Shown here in pieces: positions 50,550-60,600 of a stretch of DNA of 64,000 bases (within the stretch, counting starts at the first letter, position 1; every line of letters starts with the position of its first letter). Origin of the DNA: GCA-2684655 sp045105235 (GTDB lineage Bacteria > Planctomycetota > UBA1135 > UBA2386); NCBI GenBank assembly GCA_045105235.1, contig JBGCDH010000012.1:1-64000 (forward strand), written 5' to 3'. A program made the position numbers and the translations under genes. Below the pieces are notes generated by a model. It was not told the origin of the DNA. It saw nothing but the letters and a program-made list of their open reading frames with translations, and searched no databases.

Positions 50550-51464
50550 ATGCACCCGACCGCGATCGTGCAGCCGAGCCTGATGCTCGCTGTGATCTTT
50601 GCCGCCGCCGCGACCCCCGCCGCCGCAACCGGGCAGGCCAAGCCCGCAGCGGCGGAGCGGCCCGGCTTCGACAATACTCCGCTGCTTCCGGACGGCTTCC
50701 ACGTGCACGGCAAGGCCCGGCCGCGGCCGCCGGCGGTCGCCCCAGGTCCAGCCGGTGCGCCAACGCCCGCTCCAGCCGACGCCATCGTCTTGTTCGACGG
50801 CACAAATCTCGACGCCTGGCAAGGGCGGCGCGGGGCCCCCGCCAAGTGGGAGCTGGTCGAGGACAAGGACAGCGGCGGCGCGATGCAGGTCAACCGCACG
50901 GGTGACATCCGCACCCGCGCGAATTTCGGCGACTGCCAGCTGCACGTCGAATGGATGGCGCCACCGCCAAAGGGCCGAGGGCAGGGCCGAGGCAACAGCG
51001 GCGTATTCTTCTGCGGGCAATACGAAGTCCAGGTTCTCGACAGCTTTGAGAATCCGACCTACGCCGACGGGCAGGCCGCGGCGATCTACGGCCAAAAGCC
51101 GCCGCTCGTCAACGCCACCCGGCCACCGGGCCAGTGGAACGTCTACGACATCGTCTTCATCGCGCCGCGCTTCCACGACGACGGCACGCTGCATTCCCCG
51201 GCCCGCCTGACGGTCGTGCACAACGGCTTGGTTGTGCAGCTCGACGAAGAACTGCTCGGCGCGACGCTCTACAAGCAGCTGCCGAAATACACCGCGCACG
51301 CGCCAAAAGGCTCGATTCGGCTGCAGGACCACGGCAATCCGGTGCGCTTCCGCAATATCTGGGTGCGACCGCTGCAGACGCAGCGACCCACGGCGAAAAA
51401 GGACGCAGCCAAAAACAACGCCCCGGAGCATCCGCACGACGCTGCCGGCAAGCACGGCGGCTAG
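50550..51464 (+). CDS. Secreted DUF1080 (3-keto-disaccharide hydrolase-like) protein
   Basis: 304 aa from ATG 50550. A hydrophobic, Ala-rich signal peptide spans about 10-27. After a Pro/Ala-rich spacer, the DUF1080 fold begins at IVLFDGTNLDAWQGR (about residue 75) and includes KWELVEDKDSGGAMQV, GNSGVFFCGQYEVQVLDSF, and ends with IRLQDHGNPVRFRNIWVRP. Members form a concanavalin-like jelly roll; some cleave 3-keto-glycosides. The DxxxPxxFRNIW ending is canonical. The tail is Lys/His/Ala-rich. DUF1080 proteins are very abundant in Planctomycetes. The family is sure; the substrate is not. Confidence 0.92.
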   Translation: MHPTAIVQPSLMLAVIFAAAATPAAATGQAKPAAAERPGFDNTPLLPDGFHVHGKARPRPPAVAPGPAGAPTPAPADAIVLFDGTNLDAWQGRRGAPAKWELVEDKDSGGAMQVNRTGDIRTRANFGDCQLHVEWMAPPPKGRGQGRGNSGVFFCGQYEVQVLDSFENPTYADGQAAAIYGQKPPLVNATRPPGQWNVYDIVFIAPRFHDDGTLHSPARLTVVHNGLVVQLDEELLGATLYKQLPKYTAHAPKGSIRLQDHGNPVRFRNIWVRPLQTQRPTAKKDAAKNNAPEHPHDAAGKHGG

Positions 51465-51500
51465 CGCAAAGCTGCACGACCCTTCCGCCGTCTTTCAGCC

Positions 51501-51761
51501 ATGACAACAACCATTCCAGGTGCTGGCCCCGATCAGCTTCCGCCAGAGCCCGAGCCGAGCGTCAATTTTGTGCCAGGCGGCTTGGTCGGCGGCTTGGTCG
51601 GCGCCCTGCTCGGCACGGGCGTGGCGATAGCCATCGGCCTGGAGGCCCTGCCGACCGTCGTATTCGGCACGCTTCTCGGCTGCGCCATCGGCGCCCTGCT
51701 GTCCCGGCTGAGCTGGAAGGACGTGCTGGTCGGCCTGTGCCACATGTTTACGAACCCGTAG
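51501..51761 (+). CDS. Small two-helix membrane protein
   Basis: 86 aa from ATG 51501. A Pro/Glu-rich N-terminus is followed by two Gly/Ala-rich hydrophobic segments (about 29-45 and 50-67, with GGLVGGLVGALLGTGVAIAI and VVFGTLLGCAIGALL). The glycine-zipper pattern suggests tight helix packing or oligomerisation. The function is not known and I recognise no family. It follows the DUF1080 gene by 36 bases in the same direction. Confidence 0.6.
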   Translation: MTTTIPGAGPDQLPPEPEPSVNFVPGGLVGGLVGALLGTGVAIAIGLEALPTVVFGTLLGCAIGALLSRLSWKDVLVGLCHMFTNP

Positions 51762-51843
51762 GCTGGGCTCGCTCGGGCATTTCGCGTCGGCGCCACACCC
51801 CTCGATTTGTCCGCAACGCGCGCCCTCGAGCATCACAACAGCC

Positions 51844-52185
51844 ATGCAAATCAAGCGACCTTTTTGGCCCCGCATCGCCCTCCTCGCAGCGACGATCCTC
51901 GCTCTAGTCGGGCTGATCCTGGCCGGCCTGGACCAAGTCGGCATCGGCCCGAATCTCGGCCTACGGTTCGGCTACTTCGGCCGCTTCAACCGGATCCTGG
52001 CGCGGATCGAAGCCAGCGCCAAGGTCGAAGTGGTGGCGACGTCGCTGCATCGAGACCTGCAGCTGGAGGACTTCTACGTCACCGTCCTGACCACCGACGG
52101 GCGCAAGGTGAAGCTGGCGTTCGAGGAAGCGCACACGCGCCCGTTCAAAGAGCTTTGCCAAGAGCTACAGAAGGTCGGGCTGTAG
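51844..52185 (+). CDS. Small single-pass membrane protein of unknown function
   Basis: 113 aa from ATG 51844. A basic start (MQIKRPFWPR) leads into one hydrophobic helix (about 11-29), so it is likely anchored with the C-terminus outside. The soluble part (KVEVVATSLHRDLQLEDFYV, then TTDGRKVKLAFEE) looks like a small alpha/beta fold. No known domain is apparent. It converges with the lipoprotein gene, with 18 bases between the stops. Confidence 0.6.
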   Translation: MQIKRPFWPRIALLAATILALVGLILAGLDQVGIGPNLGLRFGYFGRFNRILARIEASAKVEVVATSLHRDLQLEDFYVTVLTTDGRKVKLAFEEAHTRPFKELCQELQKVGL

Positions 52186-52203
52186 CCCAGCGCCGCTCGC
52201 GCT

Positions 52204-54009
52204 TCAGAACTTCGTCACGGCAAACGGCTCACCCGCCGTCGCATAGGCGTGGAACTGGCCCGAGCTATCCGCATCGGTCAAGCGCGTCGAGGTGTCGCCA
52301 TCCCAAACGAACAGGTCTGCCGTCGTGTTGCCGGCGACGACGCGCGTGAACAGCACCGTGTCGTTCAGCGTGCGGCCGGCATAGGCCGCGTCGCCGATCT
52401 CGGCATCGACAGCGACGCTGATCACGGCCGACGAATCCCACTGCAGCAGGTCGTCCTGCCCAGTCAGCTCGACCGCGTAGACAAAGTCGTTGGCATCGAG
52501 GCCGCCACCACCAAAGCGCAGGTTCGTGCCGGTGATCGGCGTGCCCCACGTGCCGGCGGACACGTCAAAGATGTTTAGCGCTGCGCCATCCGCACGAACG
52601 GCCACGTAGTCACCGCCGCTGACGAGCACGTTGCCCGAGTCCACGGCACTGCCCGCGTTCCAGGTTTCGGTAGCAGGCGTCGCGACCAGAGAGACCGCAA
52701 GCTCTTCGGCTGGCGTGCCGCTGGCACGCACAATCGCCCAGTTGGTCCCGTCATCACCCGTTAACGCGACGACCGTACTAATATCGGCGGCGTTGCGCAC
52801 AGCGGTCCCCACGCCGTCGTCGAGGTCGTAGAAATACACGTCCCGCTCACTGCCACTCACGACCACGTAGTAGACGAGTTCATTGCCGTCGCCGAGTTGG
52901 CCGAACACCGCCGTGCTGATACCGGTGACGATCCCCGTGGTCTGGCCGGTGCTCGGATCCCACACGAACAGCTCTTCGTCCGCCCCATTGAGCGCGTGGA
53001 ACACCACCTTGCCGTTGGAATCGACCGCGGCAAACGTCTTGTTCCGGCTGGCCAAAGCACTGTCGTCGGCACCGATTTCGACAAGGCCCGTACCGCGACG
53101 GAACGAGTAGAGATCCGTCTCACCGCTCGCACCAATGCGCGAAAACACCACGCCGCCGTTCGGCTGCAGCGCCAGCAGTTGCTCCTCGGTCGGCTCGACG
53201 CTGATCGCCGCGACCTCGTCTTCTGCCGGGTCGTAGTAAGCAACATCCGACTGGCCATCGACGTTCTCCTCAAAGAACACAATGTCGTCGTCGTCGACCA
53301 GCACGGTCAGCGTCGACGTCACGCCATCGGCGACGTTGCGCGCCACTTCGGTGGCCGGGTTGTAGTACCAAAGCGTCATGTTCGGCGAGGTACCGGTCGT
53401 GTAGACGATGCGCCCATCGGACGTCTTGGCGCGGAAGGCCGCACCACCTTCGACATCCTCAGCCAACAACACCGTGCGGCGCACGTAGGTGTCGTAGACG
53501 CGGTCGCCGCCATTGCTGACCCGGTAGACGATGTAGCGCGCACCAACTTTGTCGACCACTGTCGGCGAAACCGTGGTGCTGGTCACTCGAACCAGTGCGT
53601 TGGTCGCTGAATCGAGCAATAGCAGGCTTTGGCCGTCTTCCGAGACCGGCACGAAGTTCGCCGACGTCACGTCTACCGTGAAGCTGCCGGGCTCGGTCTT
53701 CTGGCCGTCGGAAACCGAAAACGCGACCGGATAGGAGCCGATCGTATCAAACATGTTCGAGTAGGTGCTGCCGCTAAACGCACCGCCGCCAGACTGCACG
53801 CTATAGCTCAACACCGCCCCTTCGCGGTCGCTGACGAAGTCGTCGAGATCCAACGAAAACGACGTGCCGCCGGCGGTCGCCTGCAGCGGGACCTCGGAGA
53901 TACGCGGCGACGCGTTGCTGACGCTGCCGCCACCGCCACAACCGGCAAGTGGCAATAGAAGCGAAACAGAAACTGCTGCGAACGCAGTAGGACGAATGCG
54001 TTGGACCAT
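52204..54009 (-). CDS. Lipoprotein with cadherin-like domain and beta-propeller repeats
   Basis: 601 aa from ATG 54009. The signal peptide ends in a lipobox (LPLAGC, C24), so the protein should be lipid-anchored. A Gly-rich linker leads into a cadherin/Ig-like domain (about 37-115: SFSLDLDDFVSDREGAVLSY, later YPVAFSVSDG). From about 120 to the end run repeated strands with short acidic motifs of the type LLLLDSATNALVRVT, FVWDPSTGQTTG, YFYDLDDGVG and FVWDGDTSTRLT, suggesting an irregular seven- or eight-bladed propeller of TolB/Kelch type. No Cys beyond the lipobox is evident. Probably a surface binding protein; function unknown. Confidence 0.85.
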   Translation of the reverse strand: MVQRIRPTAFAAVSVSLLLPLAGCGGGGSVSNASPRISEVPLQATAGGTSFSLDLDDFVSDREGAVLSYSVQSGGGAFSGSTYSNMFDTIGSYPVAFSVSDGQKTEPGSFTVDVTSANFVPVSEDGQSLLLLDSATNALVRVTSTTVSPTVVDKVGARYIVYRVSNGGDRVYDTYVRRTVLLAEDVEGGAAFRAKTSDGRIVYTTGTSPNMTLWYYNPATEVARNVADGVTSTLTVLVDDDDIVFFEENVDGQSDVAYYDPAEDEVAAISVEPTEEQLLALQPNGGVVFSRIGASGETDLYSFRRGTGLVEIGADDSALASRNKTFAAVDSNGKVVFHALNGADEELFVWDPSTGQTTGIVTGISTAVFGQLGDGNELVYYVVVSGSERDVYFYDLDDGVGTAVRNAADISTVVALTGDDGTNWAIVRASGTPAEELAVSLVATPATETWNAGSAVDSGNVLVSGGDYVAVRADGAALNIFDVSAGTWGTPITGTNLRFGGGGLDANDFVYAVELTGQDDLLQWDSSAVISVAVDAEIGDAAYAGRTLNDTVLFTRVVAGNTTADLFVWDGDTSTRLTDADSSGQFHAYATAGEPFAVTKF

Positions 54010-54150
54010 GGGCGTGCTCTCCTCGTGCAGGGCGTGCGGATTTCCTCTCGTCCTGATGATCGGTAGGGCGCCGGCCTCAGGATGAGGCGAACCCGGCCCA
54101 AGCGCCCCCAGCCGTCGGCAAGCGGCCAGACCGCGCCTACCAAGTGCCCG

Positions 54151-54867
54151 TCAGACCGGCAGTTCAAGCACGCCGCGCCGCAGCAGGCGACGCACGCGCA
54201 GCAGCTCTTCGTGGTCAGGGCGGTGCACGTGCAGAGGAATCCGGACCAGCGATTCCGCATCTCGCGTGAGCGGCGGCTCGGGCTCGCAGGCGAAGAGTTC
54301 GCTCCAGACCCGCACCGGCGCCGAATAGAGCACGCGATCGATCGGACCGTGCTGCTCGGCCAGATCACGCCAGCGCTCGCAGGTGTCGACCAACAGGCTC
54401 TTCCAGTTCTGCAAACGCAGGCGCGAGCCGTAGCGGGACTTGCCGCGCGTCTTGAGATGGGTGCCCTGCGCTTTGCCGTTGCCGCGCACGACATACTTGC
54501 GCACCGCCTTGTGCTGGATCAGCTCGTCATCACGCCAGACCCCGAGCGCCATCGCGCCCGCGCGCAGCAGCAGCACCATCTGCACCGTCCCCTGACCGCT
54601 GTGCCCGTCCTCATCATCCCCCAGCCGCTCGTGGAAATCGCCAATTGGCTCGCCTGGGACTGCAAGCGAGCCGGCGAGCGGTAGATGCAGCCGTGCCCCA
54701 GCATCGGCAACAAATCGCTGGCCACGCTCGTCGGCACGCGCGCCTGGGAACGCCTGCCAAAACGCTTCCGACTGCTCCTGCAGCGCCTCCAGGCCAAACC
54801 CGACGCGTCGCATCTCCGCGCCGGCCCCTCGTTCCCGCTGTTTTTGCTCGTCGCGATCGTCTGCCAT
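54151..54867 (-). CDS. Candidate bacterial Vms1-like release factor (VLRF1-type eRF1 fold)
   Basis: 238 aa from ATG 54867. The stretch IQHKAVRKYVVRGNGKAQGTH followed by KSRYGSRLRLQN (residues about 118-154) resembles the Vms1/ANKZF1 core, where a KTFHRYxVR strand is followed by a Gln-containing loop and a K-S-A-G-S-x-L-R-R-Y-N helix start. Q134 is a candidate catalytic-loop glutamine. LLLRAGAMALGVWRDDELIQ matches the strand before it. Vms1-like proteins cleave peptidyl-tRNA on stalled ribosomes. The first about 90 residues and the last 40 are unassigned. The call rests on pattern only. Divergent from the ferredoxin reductase gene. Confidence 0.5.
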   Translation of the reverse strand: MADDRDEQKQRERGAGAEMRRVGFGLEALQEQSEAFWQAFPGARADERGQRFVADAGARLHLPLAGSLAVPGEPIGDFHERLGDDEDGHSGQGTVQMVLLLRAGAMALGVWRDDELIQHKAVRKYVVRGNGKAQGTHLKTRGKSRYGSRLRLQNWKSLLVDTCERWRDLAEQHGPIDRVLYSAPVRVWSELFACEPEPPLTRDAESLVRIPLHVHRPDHEELLRVRRLLRRGVLELPV

Positions 54868-54944
54868 GGCCCGCTCGCCGCCAACTCGGCCTGCGACCAG
54901 GACGATACGGCCGAATGGGCCATGTCGCTGCTATGATCCGCAGC

Positions 54945-56378
54945 ATGACGGACGGAACGGAACGGCGCGTCGCGGTCGTGGGCTCGGGTCCCGCTGCGTT
55001 CTATACCGCGGAAGCACTGTTCAAGTCGGGCACGCCGGTGCGCGTCGACCTGTTCGACCGGCTGCCGGTGCCGTTCGGGCTGGTTCGCGGCGGCGTCGCC
55101 CCCGACCACCAGAAGATCAAGAACGTCACGCGCGTCTACGACAAGATCGCCGCGAACGACGGCTTCCGCTTTTTCGGCAACGTGCAGCTCGGCCGCGACC
55201 TGACCGTCGAAGATCTCGAAGCGCACTACCATCAGATCGTCTACGCCTTTGGCTGCGAGAGTGACAACAAGCTCGGCATCGCCGGCGAAGAGCTCGGCGG
55301 CGTCTACGCGGCCACCGACTTTGTCGGCTGGTACAACGGCCACCCCGACCACCGCCACCACCAATTCGACCTCGCCAACAGCCGCCGCGTCGCGCTGATC
55401 GGCAACGGCAACGTCGCCATGGACGTCGCCCGCGTGCTGCTCGCATCGCCCGACGAGCTCGCCAAGACCGATATCGCCGAGCACGCGCTGCCCACCCTGC
55501 GTGCCAGCAGCGTGACCGAAGTGATCCTGCTCGGCCGTCGCGGACCGGCGCAGGCGGCCTTCTCGCCGAAGGAGATCCAGGAGATCGGCGACCTGGACGA
55601 CGTCGACGTCATCGTTCGCGCCGAGGACGCCAAGCTGGACGAGCTGAGCCAGAACTGGCTCGACGAGCACGGCGCCCGCAGCCAGCACCGCAACGTCGAC
55701 TACGTGCAGGCCCGCGCGGCGGAAGGCGGCACCGGGGCGGCCAAACAGCTCAACTGCCGGTTCCTGGTATCACCGACCGAACTGCTTGGCGACGCGGATC
55801 GACTCAGCGGCATCAGCATCGACCACATGCAGCTGCAGGCCGACGACCACGGCACGCCGCGGCCACGTTCGACCGGCAACAGCGAGCGCCTCGACGTCGA
55901 CATCGTCTTCAAGGCGATCGGCTACCGCGGCGAGCCGGTTCCGGGCGTTCCCTATGACGAGCGCAAAGGCATCGTGCCCAACGTCCAGGGTCGCTGCACC
56001 GAATCGCCCGGCGGCGCCGTTCGCAAGGCCCACTACGCCGCCGGCTGGTGCAAACGCGGGCCGACGGGCCTGATCGGGACCAACAGCCTCGACGCCAAAG
56101 AAACGGTGCAAATGATGCTTGAGGACCAGCAGCAGGGCATGCTGCTCGACCCCGATCGTTCCCCAGATTCCGCCAGCGGCGGCGGCAGCGAGAGCGACAC
56201 CAACAAAGACATCCATACGCTGCTCGCGGAGCGCTCCATCGACTTTGTGACCTGGCAGGATTGGCAGCGTCTCGATGCGTGGGAGATCGCCGAGGGCAAG
56301 CGGCGCGACAAATTGCGCCACAAGCTCAGCAGCGTCGAAGAACTCATGACCACGATCCGAGAGCTCCGCCAAGCGTGA
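54945..56378 (+). CDS. fprA: Ferredoxin--NADP+ reductase (FprA/adrenodoxin reductase-like)
   Basis: 477 aa from ATG 54945; ATG 54933 is nearly equal, and the long upstream open frame overlaps the divergent gene and is not coding-like. Motifs: FAD site RVAVVGSGPAAFYTAEAL, PFGLVRGGVAPDH, NADP site VALIGNGNVAMDVARVLL, the signature GRRGPAQAAFSPKE, and the C-terminal GWCKRGPTGLIGTN. It moves electrons between NADPH and a ferredoxin. The length fits the mitochondrial-type (adrenodoxin reductase) class common in Actinobacteria and Planctomycetes. GTG of the next gene overlaps its stop (GTGA). Confidence 0.93.
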   Translation: MTDGTERRVAVVGSGPAAFYTAEALFKSGTPVRVDLFDRLPVPFGLVRGGVAPDHQKIKNVTRVYDKIAANDGFRFFGNVQLGRDLTVEDLEAHYHQIVYAFGCESDNKLGIAGEELGGVYAATDFVGWYNGHPDHRHHQFDLANSRRVALIGNGNVAMDVARVLLASPDELAKTDIAEHALPTLRASSVTEVILLGRRGPAQAAFSPKEIQEIGDLDDVDVIVRAEDAKLDELSQNWLDEHGARSQHRNVDYVQARAAEGGTGAAKQLNCRFLVSPTELLGDADRLSGISIDHMQLQADDHGTPRPRSTGNSERLDVDIVFKAIGYRGEPVPGVPYDERKGIVPNVQGRCTESPGGAVRKAHYAAGWCKRGPTGLIGTNSLDAKETVQMMLEDQQQGMLLDPDRSPDSASGGGSESDTNKDIHTLLAERSIDFVTWQDWQRLDAWEIAEGKRRDKLRHKLSSVEELMTTIRELRQA

Positions 56379-57646
56379 GCCAGCCACACTCGCTGTTCGC
56401 CGCCTGCTTGCCAGGCCTCGAACCCTTCCTGCACGCAGAGTGCGCCGAAATCGGCTTGGACGCGACCCAGGTCGCCGGCGGCGTCGAGTTTGCCGGCGAC
56501 GACGACGTCGTGCGGCGCGCCTGCCTGTGGCTTGGCACCGCCAGCCACGTCCGCATTCGCCTCGCGCAGTTTCGCTGCCGCGCGCTCGGCGAGCTGCAGC
56601 GCAAAGCCAGCGAGATTCCGTGGCGCGACTGGCTGATGGCCACGGTGCCGCTGCACCTGACCGCCCGCGCCCGCCATTCTCGCGTCTACCACACCGGCGG
56701 CATCCGCGAGCGCATCTTCGAAGCGATCGGCGCCACCCTGCGCAAGCCCGTCTCGCTGGTTCGCACCGGCGAAGACGGCACGCCGATCGAATCGCACGTC
56801 GCCATCGCGGTGCGGTTTGACGGCGACGAATGCACGATCTCCCTGGACGCCAGCGAGGCGCCGCTGCACCGACGCGGCTACCGGCTCGACGGCCGCAAGG
56901 CGCCACTGCGCGAAGACATCGCGCGCGCGCTGGTGCTAGCAAGCGGCCACGTAGCCACCGAAGACGCGCTGCTCGACCCATTTTGCGGTTCCGGCACCAT
57001 CGCCATCGAAGCGGCCGGCCGCGCCCTCGGCCTGCCTCCAGGTCGACTGCTGCGCGCGCCTCTGCACCGCACGCCGCGCTCCAACATCGATCGCTGGGAG
57101 GCTCTTTGCGCCGAGCGGCGGCCGCCAAGCGGCACGATTCAGCCCATCCACGCCAGCGACCGCGACCGCGGCGCGATCGAAGCCGTTCGCGCCAACGCCG
57201 AACGCGCCGGCGTGCTCGAGGCGATCACGGCGACCGAATGCGCCATCGCCGCGCACCCCTGGCTGCAGGCGGGCGGCGCCCCCGAGCGCGGCGTACTCGT
57301 CAGCAATCCGCCCTATGGCAAACGCATCGGCGCACGAAGCGGCAAAGCCCGCGGCGGCAAATCGGGCGGCAAAGACCCCCTGCTACCGCTGTTCCAGACG
57401 CTTGGGGCCAAGCTCAAGGTGCTCGGCAGCGGCTGGCGCACCGCTTTGCTGACCCAAGATGTTCGACTCGCGCGACGCACCGGGGCCAAACTGTCCGCTG
57501 GCTTCACGACCAAGCACGGCGGCCTCAACGTGACGGCGTTGCGCACCGATCGGTCCGCGGACGGCAGCAAACCCGGCGACCCGACCGGCCGCGAAGAACG
57601 AAACCCCGCAGATACGGATGCCCGAGAGCCACGCGTGAAGCAGTAG
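56375..57646 (+). CDS. THUMP-domain RNA methyltransferase (RlmL/TrmN-like)
   Basis: 423 aa from GTG 56375, coupled to the reductase gene. The N-terminal half has a THUMP-type RNA-binding region (SLFAACLPGLEPFLHAEC, then VEFAGDDDVV) and the family's LDASEAPLHRRGYR block. The methyltransferase has motif I LLDPFCGSGTIAIEA and the catalytic NPPY in LVSNPPYGKRIG, which methylates guanine N2. These enzymes act on 23S rRNA (RlmL, m2G2445) or tRNA. It is single-domain in that it lacks the RlmK half. The C-terminal about 30 residues are charged and disordered. rRNA versus tRNA target cannot be decided. Confidence 0.88.
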   Translation: MSQPHSLFAACLPGLEPFLHAECAEIGLDATQVAGGVEFAGDDDVVRRACLWLGTASHVRIRLAQFRCRALGELQRKASEIPWRDWLMATVPLHLTARARHSRVYHTGGIRERIFEAIGATLRKPVSLVRTGEDGTPIESHVAIAVRFDGDECTISLDASEAPLHRRGYRLDGRKAPLREDIARALVLASGHVATEDALLDPFCGSGTIAIEAAGRALGLPPGRLLRAPLHRTPRSNIDRWEALCAERRPPSGTIQPIHASDRDRGAIEAVRANAERAGVLEAITATECAIAAHPWLQAGGAPERGVLVSNPPYGKRIGARSGKARGGKSGGKDPLLPLFQTLGAKLKVLGSGWRTALLTQDVRLARRTGAKLSAGFTTKHGGLNVTALRTDRSADGSKPGDPTGREERNPADTDAREPRVKQ

Positions 57647-57656
57647 ACTGCTGCGC

Positions 57657-60600
57657 GTGACCGTCCGCAGCCTCTCGTTCACGTTCGCCTCGTGCTTGCT
57701 CGCCGCTCTGCCGGCTCAGCACGGCGGCCCATCCGCCAAGGGATCTTCCAGCACCCAACAGTCGGAAGATCCCAAGCAGCCGATGTATGTCGCCAAGTCC
57801 GACAGCGACGCGCGCGACAAGTTGCGTTCGGTGCAGCTGGCGGACGGCTTGACCGTCGATCTGATTGCAGCCGAGCCCGAGCTCTGCAACGCGGTGGCGT
57901 TCGCCATCGACGACCGCGGCAACTTCTATGTCGCTGAGACCTTTCGTGTCGGCGACGGCGTCTTCGACAACCGCAACTTCATGCACTGGCTGGACGACGA
58001 CCTGGCCGCGCGCACGGTCGCCGATCGCGTCGCCAAGTACAACAAGCACCTGCCGGCCGAACGCATCCAGGCGCTGAAAAGCTACAGCGAGCGGATCCGC
58101 ATGCTGGCCGACACCGACGGCAACGGCACGATCGATCGCACCACGGTGTTCGCCGAAGGCTTCACCAAACTCGAGGACGGCCTGATTGCCGGCGTCGAGC
58201 CCATCGACGGCGAAATCTGGACGACGCTGATCCCCAAGGTCTGGCGCCTGAAGGACACCAACAACGACGGCATCGCCGACGAGCGCCACGCGCAGTTCGA
58301 CGGCTTCGGCGTGCACACGTCGCTGATGGGCCACGACCTGCACGGCCTGATCGTCGGCCCGGACCAGCGCGTCTACTTTTCGGTCGGCGACCGCGGCTTC
58401 CACGTCGAGCACGAAGGCAAGACGTTCGCCTACCCAGACGAAGGCGCGGTGCTGCGCTGCGAACTCGACGGCAGCAACCTCGAGGTCGTGCACCGCGGCC
58501 TGCGCAATCCGCAGGAGCTCGCGTTCGATCGTTTCGGCGATTTGATCACCGGCGACAACAACAGCGACGGCGGCGACCAGGCCCGGCTCGTGCAGATCCT
58601 GCCGGGCGCCGACAGCGGCTGGCGCATCGGCTACCAGTGGCTCAGCGACCGCGGCGCTTGGAACCGCGAAAAGCTGTGGCACCCGCGCCATCCCGAGCAA
58701 ACCGCGCAGGTCTCGCCGCCGATCCGCAACTTTGCCAACGGCCCGTCGGGCCTGGCCTACGATCCAGGCATCGGCCTACCCGAGCGCTTCCGCGACTGCT
58801 TCTTTCTGTGCGACTTCCGCGGCAGCAGCAGCTACAGCGGCATCCGCACGTTCCGACTCGACCGCAACGGTGCCGGCTTTGAAGTCCAAGAGGACGACAA
58901 GCCGATCTGGAACGCGCTGGCAACCGACGTCACGTTCGGCCCCGACGGCGCGCTCTACTATCTCGACTGGGTGCACGGCTGGAGCAAGACCGGCAAGGCC
59001 CGCATCTACCGCGTGCGAACCGGCAAGATGGCCAACGACCTGAAGCTGCGCAACAACGCGCGCCTGCTCGCCGCCGACCTCAGCAAGCGCGGCAAGGTCC
59101 AGCTGCAGCAGCTGCTGCGCAGCCCGGATCGGCGCGTCCGTCAAAAGGCACAGTTTGCGCTCGTCGACCAACAGGCCGCCGACGCGCTGCTGGCGGCGAG
59201 CAACGACCGCTCCTCGCGGATGGCGCGGCTGCACGGCGTCTGGGGGCTTGGCACCCTGCTGCGCCGCGGCCAAACGGATGCGGCGCACCTGCTCGCACGG
59301 ACCAAAGACAGCGATGCCGACGTGCGCGCCATGGCGGCACGCGTGCTCGGCGATGCACGCCACAAGCCGGCGCAGAAAGCGCTTCGCAAGCTGCTCGAGG
59401 ACGGCAACTCGCGCGTTCGTCGCGAGGCTGCGTTCGCGTTTGCGCGCCTGGCAGACCTGGCCGCAAACGAAGCCAACGCCAAGGCGCTTCTCGCCATGCT
59501 GCACCACAACGACGACCGGGACGCCGTGTTGCGCCACGCCGGCGTCTGTGCGCTGGCCGCCGTCGCCAGCGACGACTGGCTGGTGCAGCGCAGCCAAGAC
59601 GCGGGCCTTGCAAGCCAGCGCGCGATCCTGCTCGCCCTCGCGCGCCGCAGCTCGCCAGCCGTCGCACGGTGGCTCACGCATGGCGACGAGCAGCTTCGCT
59701 ACGAAGCCGCGCGCGCCATCTACGAAACCCCGATCGAAGCGGCGATGCAGTCGCTCGCGCTGCTGATCTACAACGACGAGCCCGACAGCGAACGCATCGA
59801 CTGGCGCGCCATCAACGCAGCCCGCGTGCTTGGCACGGTCGAACATGGCGAAGCGCTCGTGCACCTGGCCACCTGCAAAAACCACTCGGCCAAGACGCGC
59901 CGCGAGGCGCTCGACGTGCTCGCCGAGTGGCCTGCGCCCGACGGCCAGTGCCGTGTCGTTGGCGGCTGGCGGCCGCCAAGCCACCCGGATGCCGAACTCG
60001 TTGCCCAGCGCTTCGCCGGCTCGGTCGCCGAACTGCTCGCCGACCCAGACGTCGCGACCGCTGCGGCGCGCGCCACGGCCGGGCTCGGTCTCGTTGCGCA
60101 GGCCCAACCCCTCGCACAGCTTGTTCAGCACGAAGCAGCTGCCACCAAGGCCCGCGTCGCCGCGCTCAACGCCCTGGTCGCGCTCAACGCGCCGGCGCTC
60201 GATGAGACACTAGCCGCCATTCCCGCCGATGCGCCGAGCGACCTGCGCAAGCGCGCCGTCGAACTGCTGTCGCGCTCCTCGCCCGAAAAGGCTGTGCCGG
60301 TGCTCGAGTCGCTGCTGCGCAACGCCTCGATGGCTGAACGCCAGGCCGCGTGCAAAGCGCTGGCCGACCTCGGCCACGACGACGCCACCGCGGTGCTGCA
60401 GCGATACCTCGCACGCATCGACAGCGACGAGGTCCCGGCTGCGATCCACCTCGAACTGTTCGAAGCCACCGGGGAAAACGTCGAACCGTTTGCCGGCTCC
60501 TACCGCAGCCGTCTCGGACTCGAAGCGGAGCTCGCGCCGTTTGGCATGTGCCTGGACGGCGGCGATTCGCGCGCCGGCCGCAAGGTCTTCTACGAACACC

